Assembly (NCBI RefSeq): GCF_002933295.1
Contig: NZ_PSSW01000001.1
Location: 248,001 to 312,000, forward strand
Reading direction: 5' to 3'
Length of the DNA: 64,000 nucleotides
DNA from: Marinobacter flavimaris
GTDB lineage: Bacteria > Pseudomonadota > Gammaproteobacteria > Pseudomonadales > Oleiphilaceae
The notes under the pieces were generated by a model. The model worked only from the letters and a program-made list of their open reading frames with translations, did not search any database and was not told the DNA's origin. A program made the translations under genes and the position numbers. Shown one piece after another: positions 10,072 to 18,784 of the stretch (its first letter is position 1; each line of letters begins with the position of its first letter).

Positions 10072-13000
10072 ATGTCCTCCGCTGACCACGAACCGCCGCT
10101 TCCGGAGAACCTGCCCGAGAGCCCTCCGGTTCGGCTTTTGGCGCGGCTCGCCAGCCTGATCTGGTGGATGCTGCTGGCACTTCTGGTGCTGCTGGCCCTA
10201 TACGCCGGTCTTGGCCGCCAACTGACCCAGAATGTGGACAGCTTTCGCGATGATCTGGCTCGTGAGCTGTCAGACCGATTGGGCCATGATGTCAGCATCG
10301 GTGGCCTTTCATCCCAGTGGTACTGGCTCGACCCCGCCTTTACGGCCAGCGACATTCAGGTCACTCACCCTGAAACCGGAATTGTCGTTGCCAACCTCCA
10401 GCATCTGAATATCCGCTTTGCTGCGCTGGCCTCGCTGATGCGTCTGAGGATTGTCTTTGAGGACTTCCAGGCAGACGGTCTGGAACTGACCGTGAATCAG
10501 GAGCGCGGCGGTGATGTCGCGGTGAGAGGCGCAGAAATACCGGAACCGGTCAGCAATCAGTTGCAGGAGTGGCTGGAGCTTGCCGGTGACTGGCTCTCTG
10601 ATCCTTACGTCAAGATTACCCGCGTCAATCTTGGTATCCGGGATAACCAGGGCAACCTGCGCCACCTGGATATTCCCCAGCTGGATCTCGACTACCGCCG
10701 TGGATTGTTCCACGCATCCGGCCGTGCCATGCAGTCTGGTACCACCCAGCAGCTGGCCAGTTTTGCCCTCGTGGGCCAGCATTTTTTCCGGGGCGACTTT
10801 ACCGGCCAGTTGTACCTTGGCGTCGATTCCGGCCGGCTATTCGACGGATTGGTTGACGAGTACCAGTGGCGATCCCTCCGGGTGGAAGGCTTCGATCTTG
10901 GCGGGGAAGCCTGGCTTACGTTCCGCAATGGTTTGCTGCAACAGGTGACCGGTACGGTACGGACCCCCTATCTGCAGTTGGGTGTTGGCTCTCAATCCCT
11001 GGCGCCACTGGAAGACATCCGCGCGAGATTTGGCTGGCGTCGCCACGATACGGTGATGACCGACGAGACTGTGGTCGAATCCGGGGCCTTCGCCCTTGGC
11101 GAGTGGCATCTGAAGCAGCTCCAGTGGACCTGGGACGGCGATGTTGTTTCACCTTTCAGTCTGAGGCTGGCGCCGTCGGAGGGAGGCATGTCCGTCATTG
11201 CCGACGCCCTTCCGCTTGCGCCCACACGTCGCCTCGCTGCGCGGCTTCCGTTATTGCCGGAGCGTGCACTCCGGGCCCTTCAGGACTATCGGCCCGGTGG
11301 CTTTCTGGACCAGTTGAGAATCTTCTTTCCCGAGGGCGCCCCGGAAGACTTTCAGCTTTCCGGCCGGTTGCGTGACGTTAGTGTTCGGGCCCACGGCGGC
11401 GCGCCCGGCGTTACCTCTGTCAACGGAGACATCGCTCTGGACCGGCAACGAGGCTATGTCCGGATTGCCGCCGGCGAGTCGCCCGTTTCTCTGGATTTTC
11501 CCCAGCTTTTCGGGGGCGCCTGGTCATTCCCCGTACTTGAGGGCGAAGTGGCCTGGCTGCTGGATGGCGCTATTACCCGTGTGTTTTCGGATGGCGTACG
11601 GATGCGTTACGGCGAGGCCACCGAACTGGACGGGGCTTTTGACCTCAGGATGGATCGAGAGGGTGAGGACAATCTGGGGCTGAAAGTGTCGGTGAAAAAC
11701 GGCAACGCCGACATGCTGGCGGATTTCGTTCCTGTTAAGGCGGTAAACCCCGGTTTGTACGATTGGCTCACGACCGCCATTCTCGAGGCCGATATTACCT
11801 CCGGGACGTTTTTCGGCCATGGTCAGGTAGGTTCTGGTGCACCCCGGGGCTCCTTCGTCACCTCAATGATCTATGAATTCGAACAGGCATCTGTCCGCTA
11901 CGATGACGCCTGGCCGGAGGTCACGGGTGCCCGGGGAAGTGTCAGGGTTCACAATGGCGACACGCTGGTCCGACTCGAAGCAGGTCAGACCGGTGGCCTG
12001 GATCTCGATCCAGGGACGGTTCGCGTGGTGCCCTCCGATCAAGGCACACGGATAAGGGTGGATACCTCGGCACGGGTGCCCGGCGAATCGGTCGGGTTCT
12101 GGATGGAAAATAGCCCCCTGGGTGATATGGCAGGCACAGAGGCCCAGAAGCTTGAATATGGTGGTGAGTATCAGCTGGATCTTGGTATCGACTTGCCATT
12201 GGGGGCGGAGCAGCCCCCCGTGGTTGAGGCAAAGATTGCCGCACAGGAAGGCACCGTCTCCTACCCCTCGGCAGGGTTGGCCTGGCGGTCGGTTCAGGGT
12301 GAACTGACCTATCACAGCGAAAACGGCTTCTCCGGTGGTCCTTTGACTGCCGAATTTTTCGATGAACCGGTAACCATTGCCTTCAGCAAGTCCCGGGCGG
12401 GCAATGCCCTTACCATCCGGCAGTCGGGAACGCTACCGGTGCCCGGGGTGTTTGAGCAGGCGGGACTTGAGACCAGTTCGGGTTTTGGTTTGCAGGGCAA
12501 TGTTACCTATACCGCGGACCTGGACGTGGGATCGGATTCAACGTCGGGCATCCGCGTGCGGTCCACTCTTGAGGGGCTGGCGGTTGACTGGCCGGAGCCA
12601 CTGTCAAAAACCGCGGATGAGGCCGCACCGCTGCGGGCAACCATCAATCCCTCGGCCGCCGGCGGGCTTGGAATTACGGGCGACTGGGAAAACCGCGCAA
12701 CGTTCGATCTGTTATGGAAAGAGACCGGGTTTGATTTGCGTCTTGGCCGCCTGCACCTTGGCCCGCAGGTGTTGAACGATATTGATATCAATGCCCTCGA
12801 TCTTGGTGGCCGGTGGGTGGCGACCACCAGCTCGCAACGCGCCGAAGGCCGACTGACAATTCCGCAAAATGGCGACACGGTGAAGGCCGATTTTCAGGTG
12901 TTACGGCTCGTGCGCAGTGAAACACCCCCTGAGGATTCGCCGGAATTACTGACCCTCGAAGAGCAGCTTGAGGCTTTCCGCGCGCTGGATATGGGAAACT

Positions 13001-13827
13001 GGCCGGATATTGACGTCTCGATTGCGGAACTGCAACTGAACGACGAATCGTTGGGACAGTGGGCCTTTCGGCTCCGCCCCGAACCCTTCCGATTGCAGGT
13101 AAATGACATCGAGGGGCGCCTGAATTCCCTGACACTGCTGGGCGATATGAGCTGGAGCATCGTCGGAGACCGGGAAACCAGCCGGTTTACAGGGTCCATC
13201 AGCGGGGGTGCGCTCGCGGATCTGAACGAGCTCCTCGACACTGAAATGCCGGTCACCAACGAGGGGACCAACATAGAGCTGGATCTGGACTGGCCCGGCC
13301 GTCCGGATGAGCTTTCCATATCGGAGCTCAGTGGCTCGGTCAGTCTCAGGCTGGATGAGGGTGTGATCCTGGAGCGAAACAACACGGCGCAACTGTTCCG
13401 GGTGTTCAATCTGCTGAACTCTGACACTCTATGGCGCCGGTTGAAGCTCGACTTTTCCGATCTGTATGAGCGTGGGGTGGCATTCGACGCGATCTCGGGC
13501 AAGGCGCAGATCATCAATGGCTTGCTGACCATGGATCCGGAGCTGCAGATAGTGGGCCCATCCGGCGCCTTCAAACTCAGTGGTACGACCAATATGGCCA
13601 GCGAGGAGCTGGATATGCGGCTTGTAGTTGTGTTGCCCCTGACTCAGAATCTGCCATTGGCGGCGCTGCTCATGGGTGCCGGTGCGCCGATCGGCGGCGC
13701 CTTGTTTGTGCTGGACAAGATTCTGGGCGATCCTTTGAGCAGGCTGACAAGCGCAACCTACAGCGTGACCGGCTCATGGGACGAGCCGGAAGTGAATCTG
13801 CAACGGGTTTTTGACACCGGCGAATAA
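10072..13827 (+). CDS. yhdP: AsmA-like intermembrane lipid transport protein YhdP
   Basis: YhdP is a very large bridge-like protein. With TamB and YdbH it carries phospholipid from the inner to the outer membrane. The 1251-residue product has one N-terminal membrane helix (about residues 25-47), a long beta-rich periplasmic body (DUF3971/AsmA type) and a C-terminal AsmA-like end with LPLAALLMGAGAPIGGALFVLDKILGDPL. It follows rng by 40 nt with AAGGGGG ahead of the ATG, the same order as in E. coli. The lpt and mla operons lie within 15 kb. Confidence 0.93.
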   Translation: MSSADHEPPLPENLPESPPVRLLARLASLIWWMLLALLVLLALYAGLGRQLTQNVDSFRDDLARELSDRLGHDVSIGGLSSQWYWLDPAFTASDIQVTHPETGIVVANLQHLNIRFAALASLMRLRIVFEDFQADGLELTVNQERGGDVAVRGAEIPEPVSNQLQEWLELAGDWLSDPYVKITRVNLGIRDNQGNLRHLDIPQLDLDYRRGLFHASGRAMQSGTTQQLASFALVGQHFFRGDFTGQLYLGVDSGRLFDGLVDEYQWRSLRVEGFDLGGEAWLTFRNGLLQQVTGTVRTPYLQLGVGSQSLAPLEDIRARFGWRRHDTVMTDETVVESGAFALGEWHLKQLQWTWDGDVVSPFSLRLAPSEGGMSVIADALPLAPTRRLAARLPLLPERALRALQDYRPGGFLDQLRIFFPEGAPEDFQLSGRLRDVSVRAHGGAPGVTSVNGDIALDRQRGYVRIAAGESPVSLDFPQLFGGAWSFPVLEGEVAWLLDGAITRVFSDGVRMRYGEATELDGAFDLRMDREGEDNLGLKVSVKNGNADMLADFVPVKAVNPGLYDWLTTAILEADITSGTFFGHGQVGSGAPRGSFVTSMIYEFEQASVRYDDAWPEVTGARGSVRVHNGDTLVRLEAGQTGGLDLDPGTVRVVPSDQGTRIRVDTSARVPGESVGFWMENSPLGDMAGTEAQKLEYGGEYQLDLGIDLPLGAEQPPVVEAKIAAQEGTVSYPSAGLAWRSVQGELTYHSENGFSGGPLTAEFFDEPVTIAFSKSRAGNALTIRQSGTLPVPGVFEQAGLETSSGFGLQGNVTYTADLDVGSDSTSGIRVRSTLEGLAVDWPEPLSKTADEAAPLRATINPSAAGGLGITGDWENRATFDLLWKETGFDLRLGRLHLGPQVLNDIDINALDLGGRWVATTSSQRAEGRLTIPQNGDTVKADFQVLRLVRSETPPEDSPELLTLEEQLEAFRALDMGNWPDIDVSIAELQLNDESLGQWAFRLRPEPFRLQVNDIEGRLNSLTLLGDMSWSIVGDRETSRFTGSISGGALADLNELLDTEMPVTNEGTNIELDLDWPGRPDELSISELSGSVSLRLDEGVILERNNTAQLFRVFNLLNSDTLWRRLKLDFSDLYERGVAFDAISGKAQIINGLLTMDPELQIVGPSGAFKLSGTTNMASEELDMRLVVVLPLTQNLPLAALLMGAGAPIGGALFVLDKILGDPLSRLTSATYSVTGSWDEPEVNLQRVFDTGE

Positions 13828-13857
13828 CCTTTCTGTTTGGCAATATCGGAGGCAGTC

Positions 13858-14703
13858 ATGAACAAGCGTGTTTCCAATCGGGTCGCAGCCATCCAGATGG
13901 TCAGCGGTCATGACATCGACGCCAATCTGCGCGAAGCGGAACAGCTGCTGGCCCGGGCTGCCGAGCAGGGCGCCTCGGTCGCCGTACTGCCCGAGAATTT
14001 TGCGGTTCTGGCCACCAGTCAGATGATTGATCGTGGTCGCCAGGAGGCGGGGTCCGAGCCTGTCATAAGGACTTTCCTGGCCGAACAGGCCCGGAAACTG
14101 GGGCTCTGGATCGTTGGCGGGTCGATGCCCGTGGCCAAACGACCGGACGGCTCAGATCTGGAGGATCGGGTCAGTGCAACCTGCATTGTCTTTGATGACC
14201 AGGGTAAGGAAGTTGCCCGTTACGACAAGATTCACCTGTTCGATGCCATGGTGGAAGACGCCCATGGTCAATACCGTGAATCGGACACCTTCGAGCCCGG
14301 CGAACAGATAGTGACCGTGGATACGCCCGCGGGCAAGCTGGGGTTGGCGATCTGTTACGATCTTCGCTTTCCGGAGCTGTTCAGGCTGCTGCGTGAGCAG
14401 GAGGTGGACTGGATTTGCCTTCCGAGCGCTTTCACCTGGCAGACCGGTGATGCCCACTGGTACCCCCTGATCCGGGCGCGCGCGATCGAGAACCAGGTAT
14501 GGTTAGTGGCGCCTGGCCAGGGTGGCCAGAACAGCGAGCGCCGTCGCACCTATGGCCACAGCCTGATCTGTGATCCCTGGGGGCGGATCGTGACGGAAAT
14601 GGGAGAAGGCCCGGGCCTGGTCACCGCCGAACTGGACGCCGATCAGGTAGCCAATCTGCGCGCCCGGATGCCGGTGTGGGAGCACCGCCGGCTCAAAGGT
14701 TGA
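13858..14703 (+). CDS. Nitrilase-superfamily amidohydrolase (Nit/deaminated glutathione amidase type)
   Basis: A carbon-nitrogen hydrolase with the full catalytic triad: Glu46 (LPENF), Lys124 (RYDKIHLFD) and Cys166 (AICYDLRFPELFR). The RFPELFR motif is typical of the Nit branch, whose characterised members hydrolyse deaminated glutathione as metabolite repair. Substrate assignment is therefore inference. I chose the ATG at 13858 because GGAGG lies 5 nt upstream; an in-frame start at 13837 would add seven residues without a better site. The product is 281 residues. It follows yhdP, probably in the same transcript, and converges on darP. Confidence 0.87.
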   Translation: MNKRVSNRVAAIQMVSGHDIDANLREAEQLLARAAEQGASVAVLPENFAVLATSQMIDRGRQEAGSEPVIRTFLAEQARKLGLWIVGGSMPVAKRPDGSDLEDRVSATCIVFDDQGKEVARYDKIHLFDAMVEDAHGQYRESDTFEPGEQIVTVDTPAGKLGLAICYDLRFPELFRLLREQEVDWICLPSAFTWQTGDAHWYPLIRARAIENQVWLVAPGQGGQNSERRRTYGHSLICDPWGRIVTEMGEGPGLVTAELDADQVANLRARMPVWEHRRLKG

Positions 14704-14712
14704 GCCAACGGC

Positions 14713-15240
14713 TCACATGGCCTCGGCGTCGTCGATGCACTCCCTGAGATAACGGAACAGTTTCCGGGCCTGGCCGGTGTTCTTCTGTTTTTCGACGTCT
14801 TTTCGGGCGTTTCGAGCAAGGTTTCGCAGGTGCTGCATATCGGCACTGGGGCAGTAGCTGAAGAATTCGCCAACAACGGAATCGCCCTCGGCAATCATCC
14901 GGTCCCGCCAGCGTTCCGCCAGGTGATGTCTGCGGGTGTGTTCTTCGCTACCGGCATCGAAGGCGTCGATGGCTTTCGCGAGGGCTTCGGGATCATCTTC
15001 CTGTCGGATGACCTTGCCGATGTATTGCAGGTGCCGTCGTTTGGCCTCGTTCTGGCGGATACGGCGGGATTCCTCAATCGCGGCGCGGAGGGTGTCGCTG
15101 ATTGGCAGGGTCTCCAACTGATCGTTGCTCAGGTCCAGCATCCGCTTGCCCAGGTCCTGCAGGGCGTGCATTTCCCGTTTCAGCTGAGATTTGCTAGGGC
15201 CGTCGTATTCCGGCGCGTCGTTGTCTTGATGGTCTTTCAT
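14713..15240 (-). CDS. darP: Ribosome biogenesis factor DarP (YjgA, DUF615)
   Basis: DarP binds late pre-50S particles near the 23S rRNA active site and helps their maturation. The 175-residue protein is highly charged and mostly helical. It shows the family motifs PSKSQLKREMHALQ near residue 13 and DNDPEALA-like text in the middle (here DDPEALAKAID). It lies 15 nt downstream of mgtE and may be co-transcribed with it, though no functional link is evident. Confidence 0.92.
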   Translation of the reverse strand: MKDHQDNDAPEYDGPSKSQLKREMHALQDLGKRMLDLSNDQLETLPISDTLRAAIEESRRIRQNEAKRRHLQYIGKVIRQEDDPEALAKAIDAFDAGSEEHTRRHHLAERWRDRMIAEGDSVVGEFFSYCPSADMQHLRNLARNARKDVEKQKNTGQARKLFRYLRECIDDAEAM

Positions 15241-15255
15241 AAATCCGAGATCCGC

Positions 15256-16617
15256 TTAAGCGTAGAAAATCGTCGCGAGGCCAAGAAAGGCCATGAACCC
15301 GACTACATCGGTCACAGTCGTGAGAATCACGCTGCCTGCCAGGGCCGGGTCAATATTGCGAGATTTGAGAAACAGTGGCAGAACCGTGCCAACCAGCGCT
15401 GCGGCGACAAGATTGATCACCAGCGCGGCAGCAATGATCGCTCCGATCATCACATCCTGGAACCAGAGCATGGCGGCACCCGCCACCACGGCGGCCCAGA
15501 GCAGGCCGTTCAGTATCCCTGACAGAAATTCCCGGTTCAGCAGCCAGCCTACGTTGGCGCCGCTGATCTGCCCCACGGCCATACCGCGAATCACCAGTGT
15601 AAGCGTCTGACTACCAGCAATGCCGCCCATACTGGCAACAATTGGCATCAGCACTGCGAGCGCCACCACTTTGGCGATCGTGTCTTCAAATAGCCCGATG
15701 ACGGCGGAGGCGGTCAGTGCCGTAATCAGGTTGATGCCCAGCCAGACGGCACGGCGACGGGTGGTTTTCCACACCGGCGCAAAGGTGTCCTCGTCTTCGT
15801 CCAGACCCGCCATACTCATCAGTGAGTGGTCCGCATCCTCCCGGATAACGTCAACCACATCATCGATGGTGATCCGACCCAGCAGGCGGCCCTCCTCGTT
15901 TACCACCGGCGCCGAGATCAGGTCGTAGCGTTCAAACAATGTCGCTACCTTGGTGTCGGAGAGGCTCACGGGAATGGGCTCGATGTCGGTATCCATGACT
16001 TCCCGCACGGTGGAGGCGGGGTTGGAGACCAGCATTTTCGTGATGGGCAGCATGCCAATGAAATCGTCCCGCCGGCTGACCACGATCAGGCTGTCGGTCA
16101 TGGGTGGCAGGGTGCGGTGCCTGCGCAGGTAGCGGAGCACAACATCGATACTGATGTCCGGGCGCACCGTGATGGTGTCGGTGTTCATCAGACCGCCGGC
16201 GGTGTCCTCCGGATAGGAGAGAACTTCCTCCACCCGTTGCCGGTCCTGCTCGTCCATGGTCTCCAGGACTTCCTGGATGACCGTATCCGGCAGCTGCTGC
16301 AGCAGGTCGGCCAGGTCGTCTGACTCGAAATCCTCGATGATGTCCGCCAGTTCCTGAGCATTAAGCTGGCTCAGGAAGTAGCCTCGGATATCATCACTGA
16401 GATACTGGAGAACCTCGCCTTCGAGGTCTTTGTCCACCAGGTTCCACAGCAGGGCCCGCTGCCGGGGCGGTGAAGATTCCAGCAAATGGGCAATATCACT
16501 GGGGCTCAGGCCACCGTTCAGGATGCGGGCAACCTGCTTCAGTGCGCCACTGTCCAGCGCTTCGCTCAGGGAGCGAAGACGCTGGCGGGCCTGGCTTTTT
16601 TCCAGAATATCGGTCAT
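15256..16617 (-). CDS. mgtE: Magnesium transporter MgtE
   Basis: MgtE is a homodimeric Mg2+ channel gated by cytosolic magnesium. The 453-residue layout is standard. A helical N domain (about residues 1-130) precedes two CBS domains (about 130-260; MNTDTITVRPD and VMDTDIEPIPV) and a C-terminal membrane domain of five helices. The pore-lining segment PIVASMGGIAGSQT is near residue 335. No Mg2+ riboswitch is visible; the ptsO stop is only about 10 nt upstream of its start. Confidence 0.95.
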   Translation of the reverse strand: MTDILEKSQARQRLRSLSEALDSGALKQVARILNGGLSPSDIAHLLESSPPRQRALLWNLVDKDLEGEVLQYLSDDIRGYFLSQLNAQELADIIEDFESDDLADLLQQLPDTVIQEVLETMDEQDRQRVEEVLSYPEDTAGGLMNTDTITVRPDISIDVVLRYLRRHRTLPPMTDSLIVVSRRDDFIGMLPITKMLVSNPASTVREVMDTDIEPIPVSLSDTKVATLFERYDLISAPVVNEEGRLLGRITIDDVVDVIREDADHSLMSMAGLDEDEDTFAPVWKTTRRRAVWLGINLITALTASAVIGLFEDTIAKVVALAVLMPIVASMGGIAGSQTLTLVIRGMAVGQISGANVGWLLNREFLSGILNGLLWAAVVAGAAMLWFQDVMIGAIIAAALVINLVAAALVGTVLPLFLKSRNIDPALAGSVILTTVTDVVGFMAFLGLATIFYA

Positions 16618-16626
16618 GTGTTTATT

Positions 16627-16896
16627 TTACTCACCCTCACCGAAATAGTCGTTAATCAGTTCCACCAATGCTTCGATGGCCTGTTCCTCATCCGGTCCGT
16701 CGGCAATGAGCTCCACATCGGTTCCTTTGCTGGCGGCCAGCATCATCACCTGCATGATGTTCTTCGCGTCCACATCCCGGCCTTTGCCGCTGATACGCAC
16801 GCTGCTGTCGTATTCCGATGCCGTGTTGACCAGCTTCGCAGTGGCGCGCGCATGCAGGCCCAGTTTGTTGATGATGGTAATGGGGCGGCGAATCAT
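16627..16896 (-). CDS. ptsO: Phosphocarrier protein NPr (nitrogen PTS)
   Basis: NPr passes phosphate from PtsP (EI-Ntr) to PtsN (EIIA-Ntr). Starting at MIRRPITIINKLG, the protein has 89 residues with phosphorylated His15 (GLHARATA). The regulatory serine of classical HPr at position 46 is replaced by Asn46 (DAKNIMQVM), so HprK-type control is not expected. The longer open frame upstream overlaps rapZ in another frame and is not used. It lies 7 nt downstream of rapZ. Confidence 0.95.
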   Translation of the reverse strand: MIRRPITIINKLGLHARATAKLVNTASEYDSSVRISGKGRDVDAKNIMQVMMLAASKGTDVELIADGPDEEQAIEALVELINDYFGEGE

Positions 16897-16903
16897 GGCT
16901 TGA

Positions 16904-17788
16904 TCAGATCTCTTCCCGGGTCTGCAGGTGTGGCAGCTCGGTGTGCCGCACTTGCACATTGCTGTACCGTTGCCGGAAGTACTCACCCAACTGCTCGCAC
17001 ACATACACCGACCGGTGCTGGCCGCCGGTACAACCAATGGAAATGGTCATGTAGCTGCGGTTGCTGTCTGCAAAAGAGGGCAGCCAGGTATCCAGAAATG
17101 ATTTCAGGTCCTCGATCATCTTCCGGCTTGCCGGTTCTTTTTCCAGAAACTCGATAACCGGCTGATCCGTACCGACATACTTGCGGAGACTGGTATCCCA
17201 GTAGGGGTTGGGCAGACAGCGGACATCGAAAACGTAGTCGGAATCCAGCGGCACGCCGTGTTTGAAGCCGAATGACTGAAACAGGAGAGCCAGTTCCTGA
17301 TCTTTTCGACCGACCACGCGCTGCTTGACCATGTCCCGCAGCTCGTACATGGACATCCCGGTGGTATTTACGTAAAGATCGGAAAGCTTGGAAAGGGGCT
17401 CCAGCAGTTTCTTCTCGCTGGTAATGGCTTCCCGGAGAGAGGTCCTGTCGTCACTCAACGGATGCTTTCTGCGGGTGGCGTGAAAACGCTGCAGAAGCGA
17501 CTGCTCGTCGGCGTCCAGAAAGATGATTTCAACGGTAACCCCGGTTTCCTGGAGGCGCCGGTAGATCTCCTCGAAATTGGCCAGCTCGCCGGAAAGGTTC
17601 CGCGCATCGATACTGACGGCCATCTTGCCCAGTCGACCAGGCCTGGTCTGGCTGGCGGCTTCCCGTGTGAGGGGGAAGAGCAGGCCAATAGGAAGATTGT
17701 CGATGCAATAAAACCCGAGGTCCTCCAGCACATGAAGTGCGGTACTCTTGCCCGAACCGGACCTGCCACTGACGATAATCAGCTTCAT
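16904..17788 (-). CDS. rapZ: RNase adapter protein RapZ
   Basis: RapZ is an RNA-binding adapter. In enterics it senses glucosamine-6-phosphate and directs RNase E to the sRNA GlmZ. The 294-residue protein has an N-terminal P-loop (GRSGSGKS, residues 8-15) and the conserved C-terminal domain with IGCTGGQHRSVY. The ATG at 17788 is used; a GTG two codons upstream also follows the GGAGG site and cannot be excluded. It sits between ptsN and ptsO, as in most gammaproteobacterial rpoN clusters. No GlmZ homologue was seen in the window. Confidence 0.95.
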   Translation of the reverse strand: MKLIIVSGRSGSGKSTALHVLEDLGFYCIDNLPIGLLFPLTREAASQTRPGRLGKMAVSIDARNLSGELANFEEIYRRLQETGVTVEIIFLDADEQSLLQRFHATRRKHPLSDDRTSLREAITSEKKLLEPLSKLSDLYVNTTGMSMYELRDMVKQRVVGRKDQELALLFQSFGFKHGVPLDSDYVFDVRCLPNPYWDTSLRKYVGTDQPVIEFLEKEPASRKMIEDLKSFLDTWLPSFADSNRSYMTISIGCTGGQHRSVYVCEQLGEYFRQRYSNVQVRHTELPHLQTREEI

Positions 17789-17816
17789 GACCACCTTACC
17801 TCCACTGCAGTGAATA

Positions 17817-18287
17817 TCAGCCGCCTGAGGCGGTCATGCGCTGGTACAGCGTGCTGGCGTCCTCGCATTGCCGGAGGCGATCACAGAATGACCGCTCGTT
17901 GAACTTCTCCGCCAGTTGGCTCAGCAGCTCAAGGTGCTCGCTCGTCGCCTCTTTTGGCACAATCAGGGCAAAGATCAGATCGACTGGCTGATTGTCGATA
18001 GCATCGAACTCCACGCTTTCTTCAAGCGTCATCAGCACACCCACCACGTGGTCCAGTCCTTCCAGGCGGCAGTGGGGAATGGCAATTCCCTGGCCAATGC
18101 CGGTGCTGCCCAGGCGCTCACGGGAAATCAGGTTGTTGAAGAGCTGGGTCTCGCTGAGCGTGTTGTCCTGATGGTTTATTTGCTCGGCAATAAACTCCAG
18201 GGCCCGTTTCTTGCTGGACGCAGCTACCCTGCAGAGGGTGAGCTCCGGCGCAAGAATGTTGTCTATGGTCAGGGATGTGTCGCTCAT
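17817..18287 (-). CDS. ptsN: PTS nitrogen regulatory protein EIIA-Ntr
   Basis: PtsN is the terminal acceptor of the nitrogen PTS and regulates potassium transport and other targets according to its phosphorylation state. The 156-residue protein has the EIIA fructose-type fold with active His72 in AIPHCRLEG. It lies downstream of a clear terminator that follows hpf, so its expression may come partly from read-through or from a local promoter I could not identify. Confidence 0.95.
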   Translation of the reverse strand: MSDTSLTIDNILAPELTLCRVAASSKKRALEFIAEQINHQDNTLSETQLFNNLISRERLGSTGIGQGIAIPHCRLEGLDHVVGVLMTLEESVEFDAIDNQPVDLIFALIVPKEATSEHLELLSQLAEKFNERSFCDRLRQCEDASTLYQRMTASGG

Positions 18288-18307
18288 GGATCGACTGCAT
18301 TTCCGTT

Positions 18308-18343
18308 AAAAAAAAGGCTGCGACACGTTACTCATGTCGCAGC
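18308..18343 (-). terminator. Rho-independent terminator after hpf
   Basis: On the minus strand, GCTGCGACA (18343-18335) pairs with TGTCGCAGC (18325-18317) around a 9-nt loop, followed by a run of eight T. It lies between the hpf stop and the ptsN start, so it probably attenuates transcription into ptsN-rapZ-ptsO. Confidence 0.88.
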
Positions 18344-18374
18344 TCGATTAGATGAAGTGCATGAAAACAGTCAG

Positions 18375-18683
18375 TTAGCGAGAGCCGTTTCCGTGCATCC
18401 GGTCTACATTCTTTTCCTTGTGCTTGAGGATCTGACGGTCAAGCTTGTCGATCAGGGCATCGATGGCTGCGTACATATCCTCATTTTCTGCCTTTGCGTG
18501 AATCTCACCACCAACCACATGCAACGTGGCTTCCGCAATCTGGCGCACCTTTTCCACTTCCAGGGTCACCTGGCAGTTACTGATGTGGTCAAAGTGACGC
18601 TCGAGCTTCTCGAACTTCTCTGAAACATAATCCTTCAGTGCGGGAGTCAGTTCTACGTGATGGCCTGAAATATTGAGTTGCAT
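18375..18683 (-). CDS. hpf: Ribosome hibernation promoting factor (short form)
   Basis: This short HPF binds the 30S decoding region and promotes 100S dimers or inactive 70S ribosomes in stationary phase. The 102-residue protein has the RaiA/HPF fold. It has MQLNISGHHVELTPALKDYV at the start and a basic C-terminus (HKEKNVDRMHGNGSR). The lack of a C-terminal dimerisation domain marks it as the short form. It follows rpoN, as usual in this cluster, with GGAG before the ATG and a terminator after it. Confidence 0.93.
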   Translation of the reverse strand: MQLNISGHHVELTPALKDYVSEKFEKLERHFDHISNCQVTLEVEKVRQIAEATLHVVGGEIHAKAENEDMYAAIDALIDKLDRQILKHKEKNVDRMHGNGSR

Positions 18684-18784
18684 AGGCGTCTCCTGTTGTC
18701 ATCGTGCCGGCTCCCGGGAGCCGGTCTGGGTGCTGGCGCATTATGCGCCGGCGAATACGGTGTTGCGTCCCGGCCCCCGGGTAT

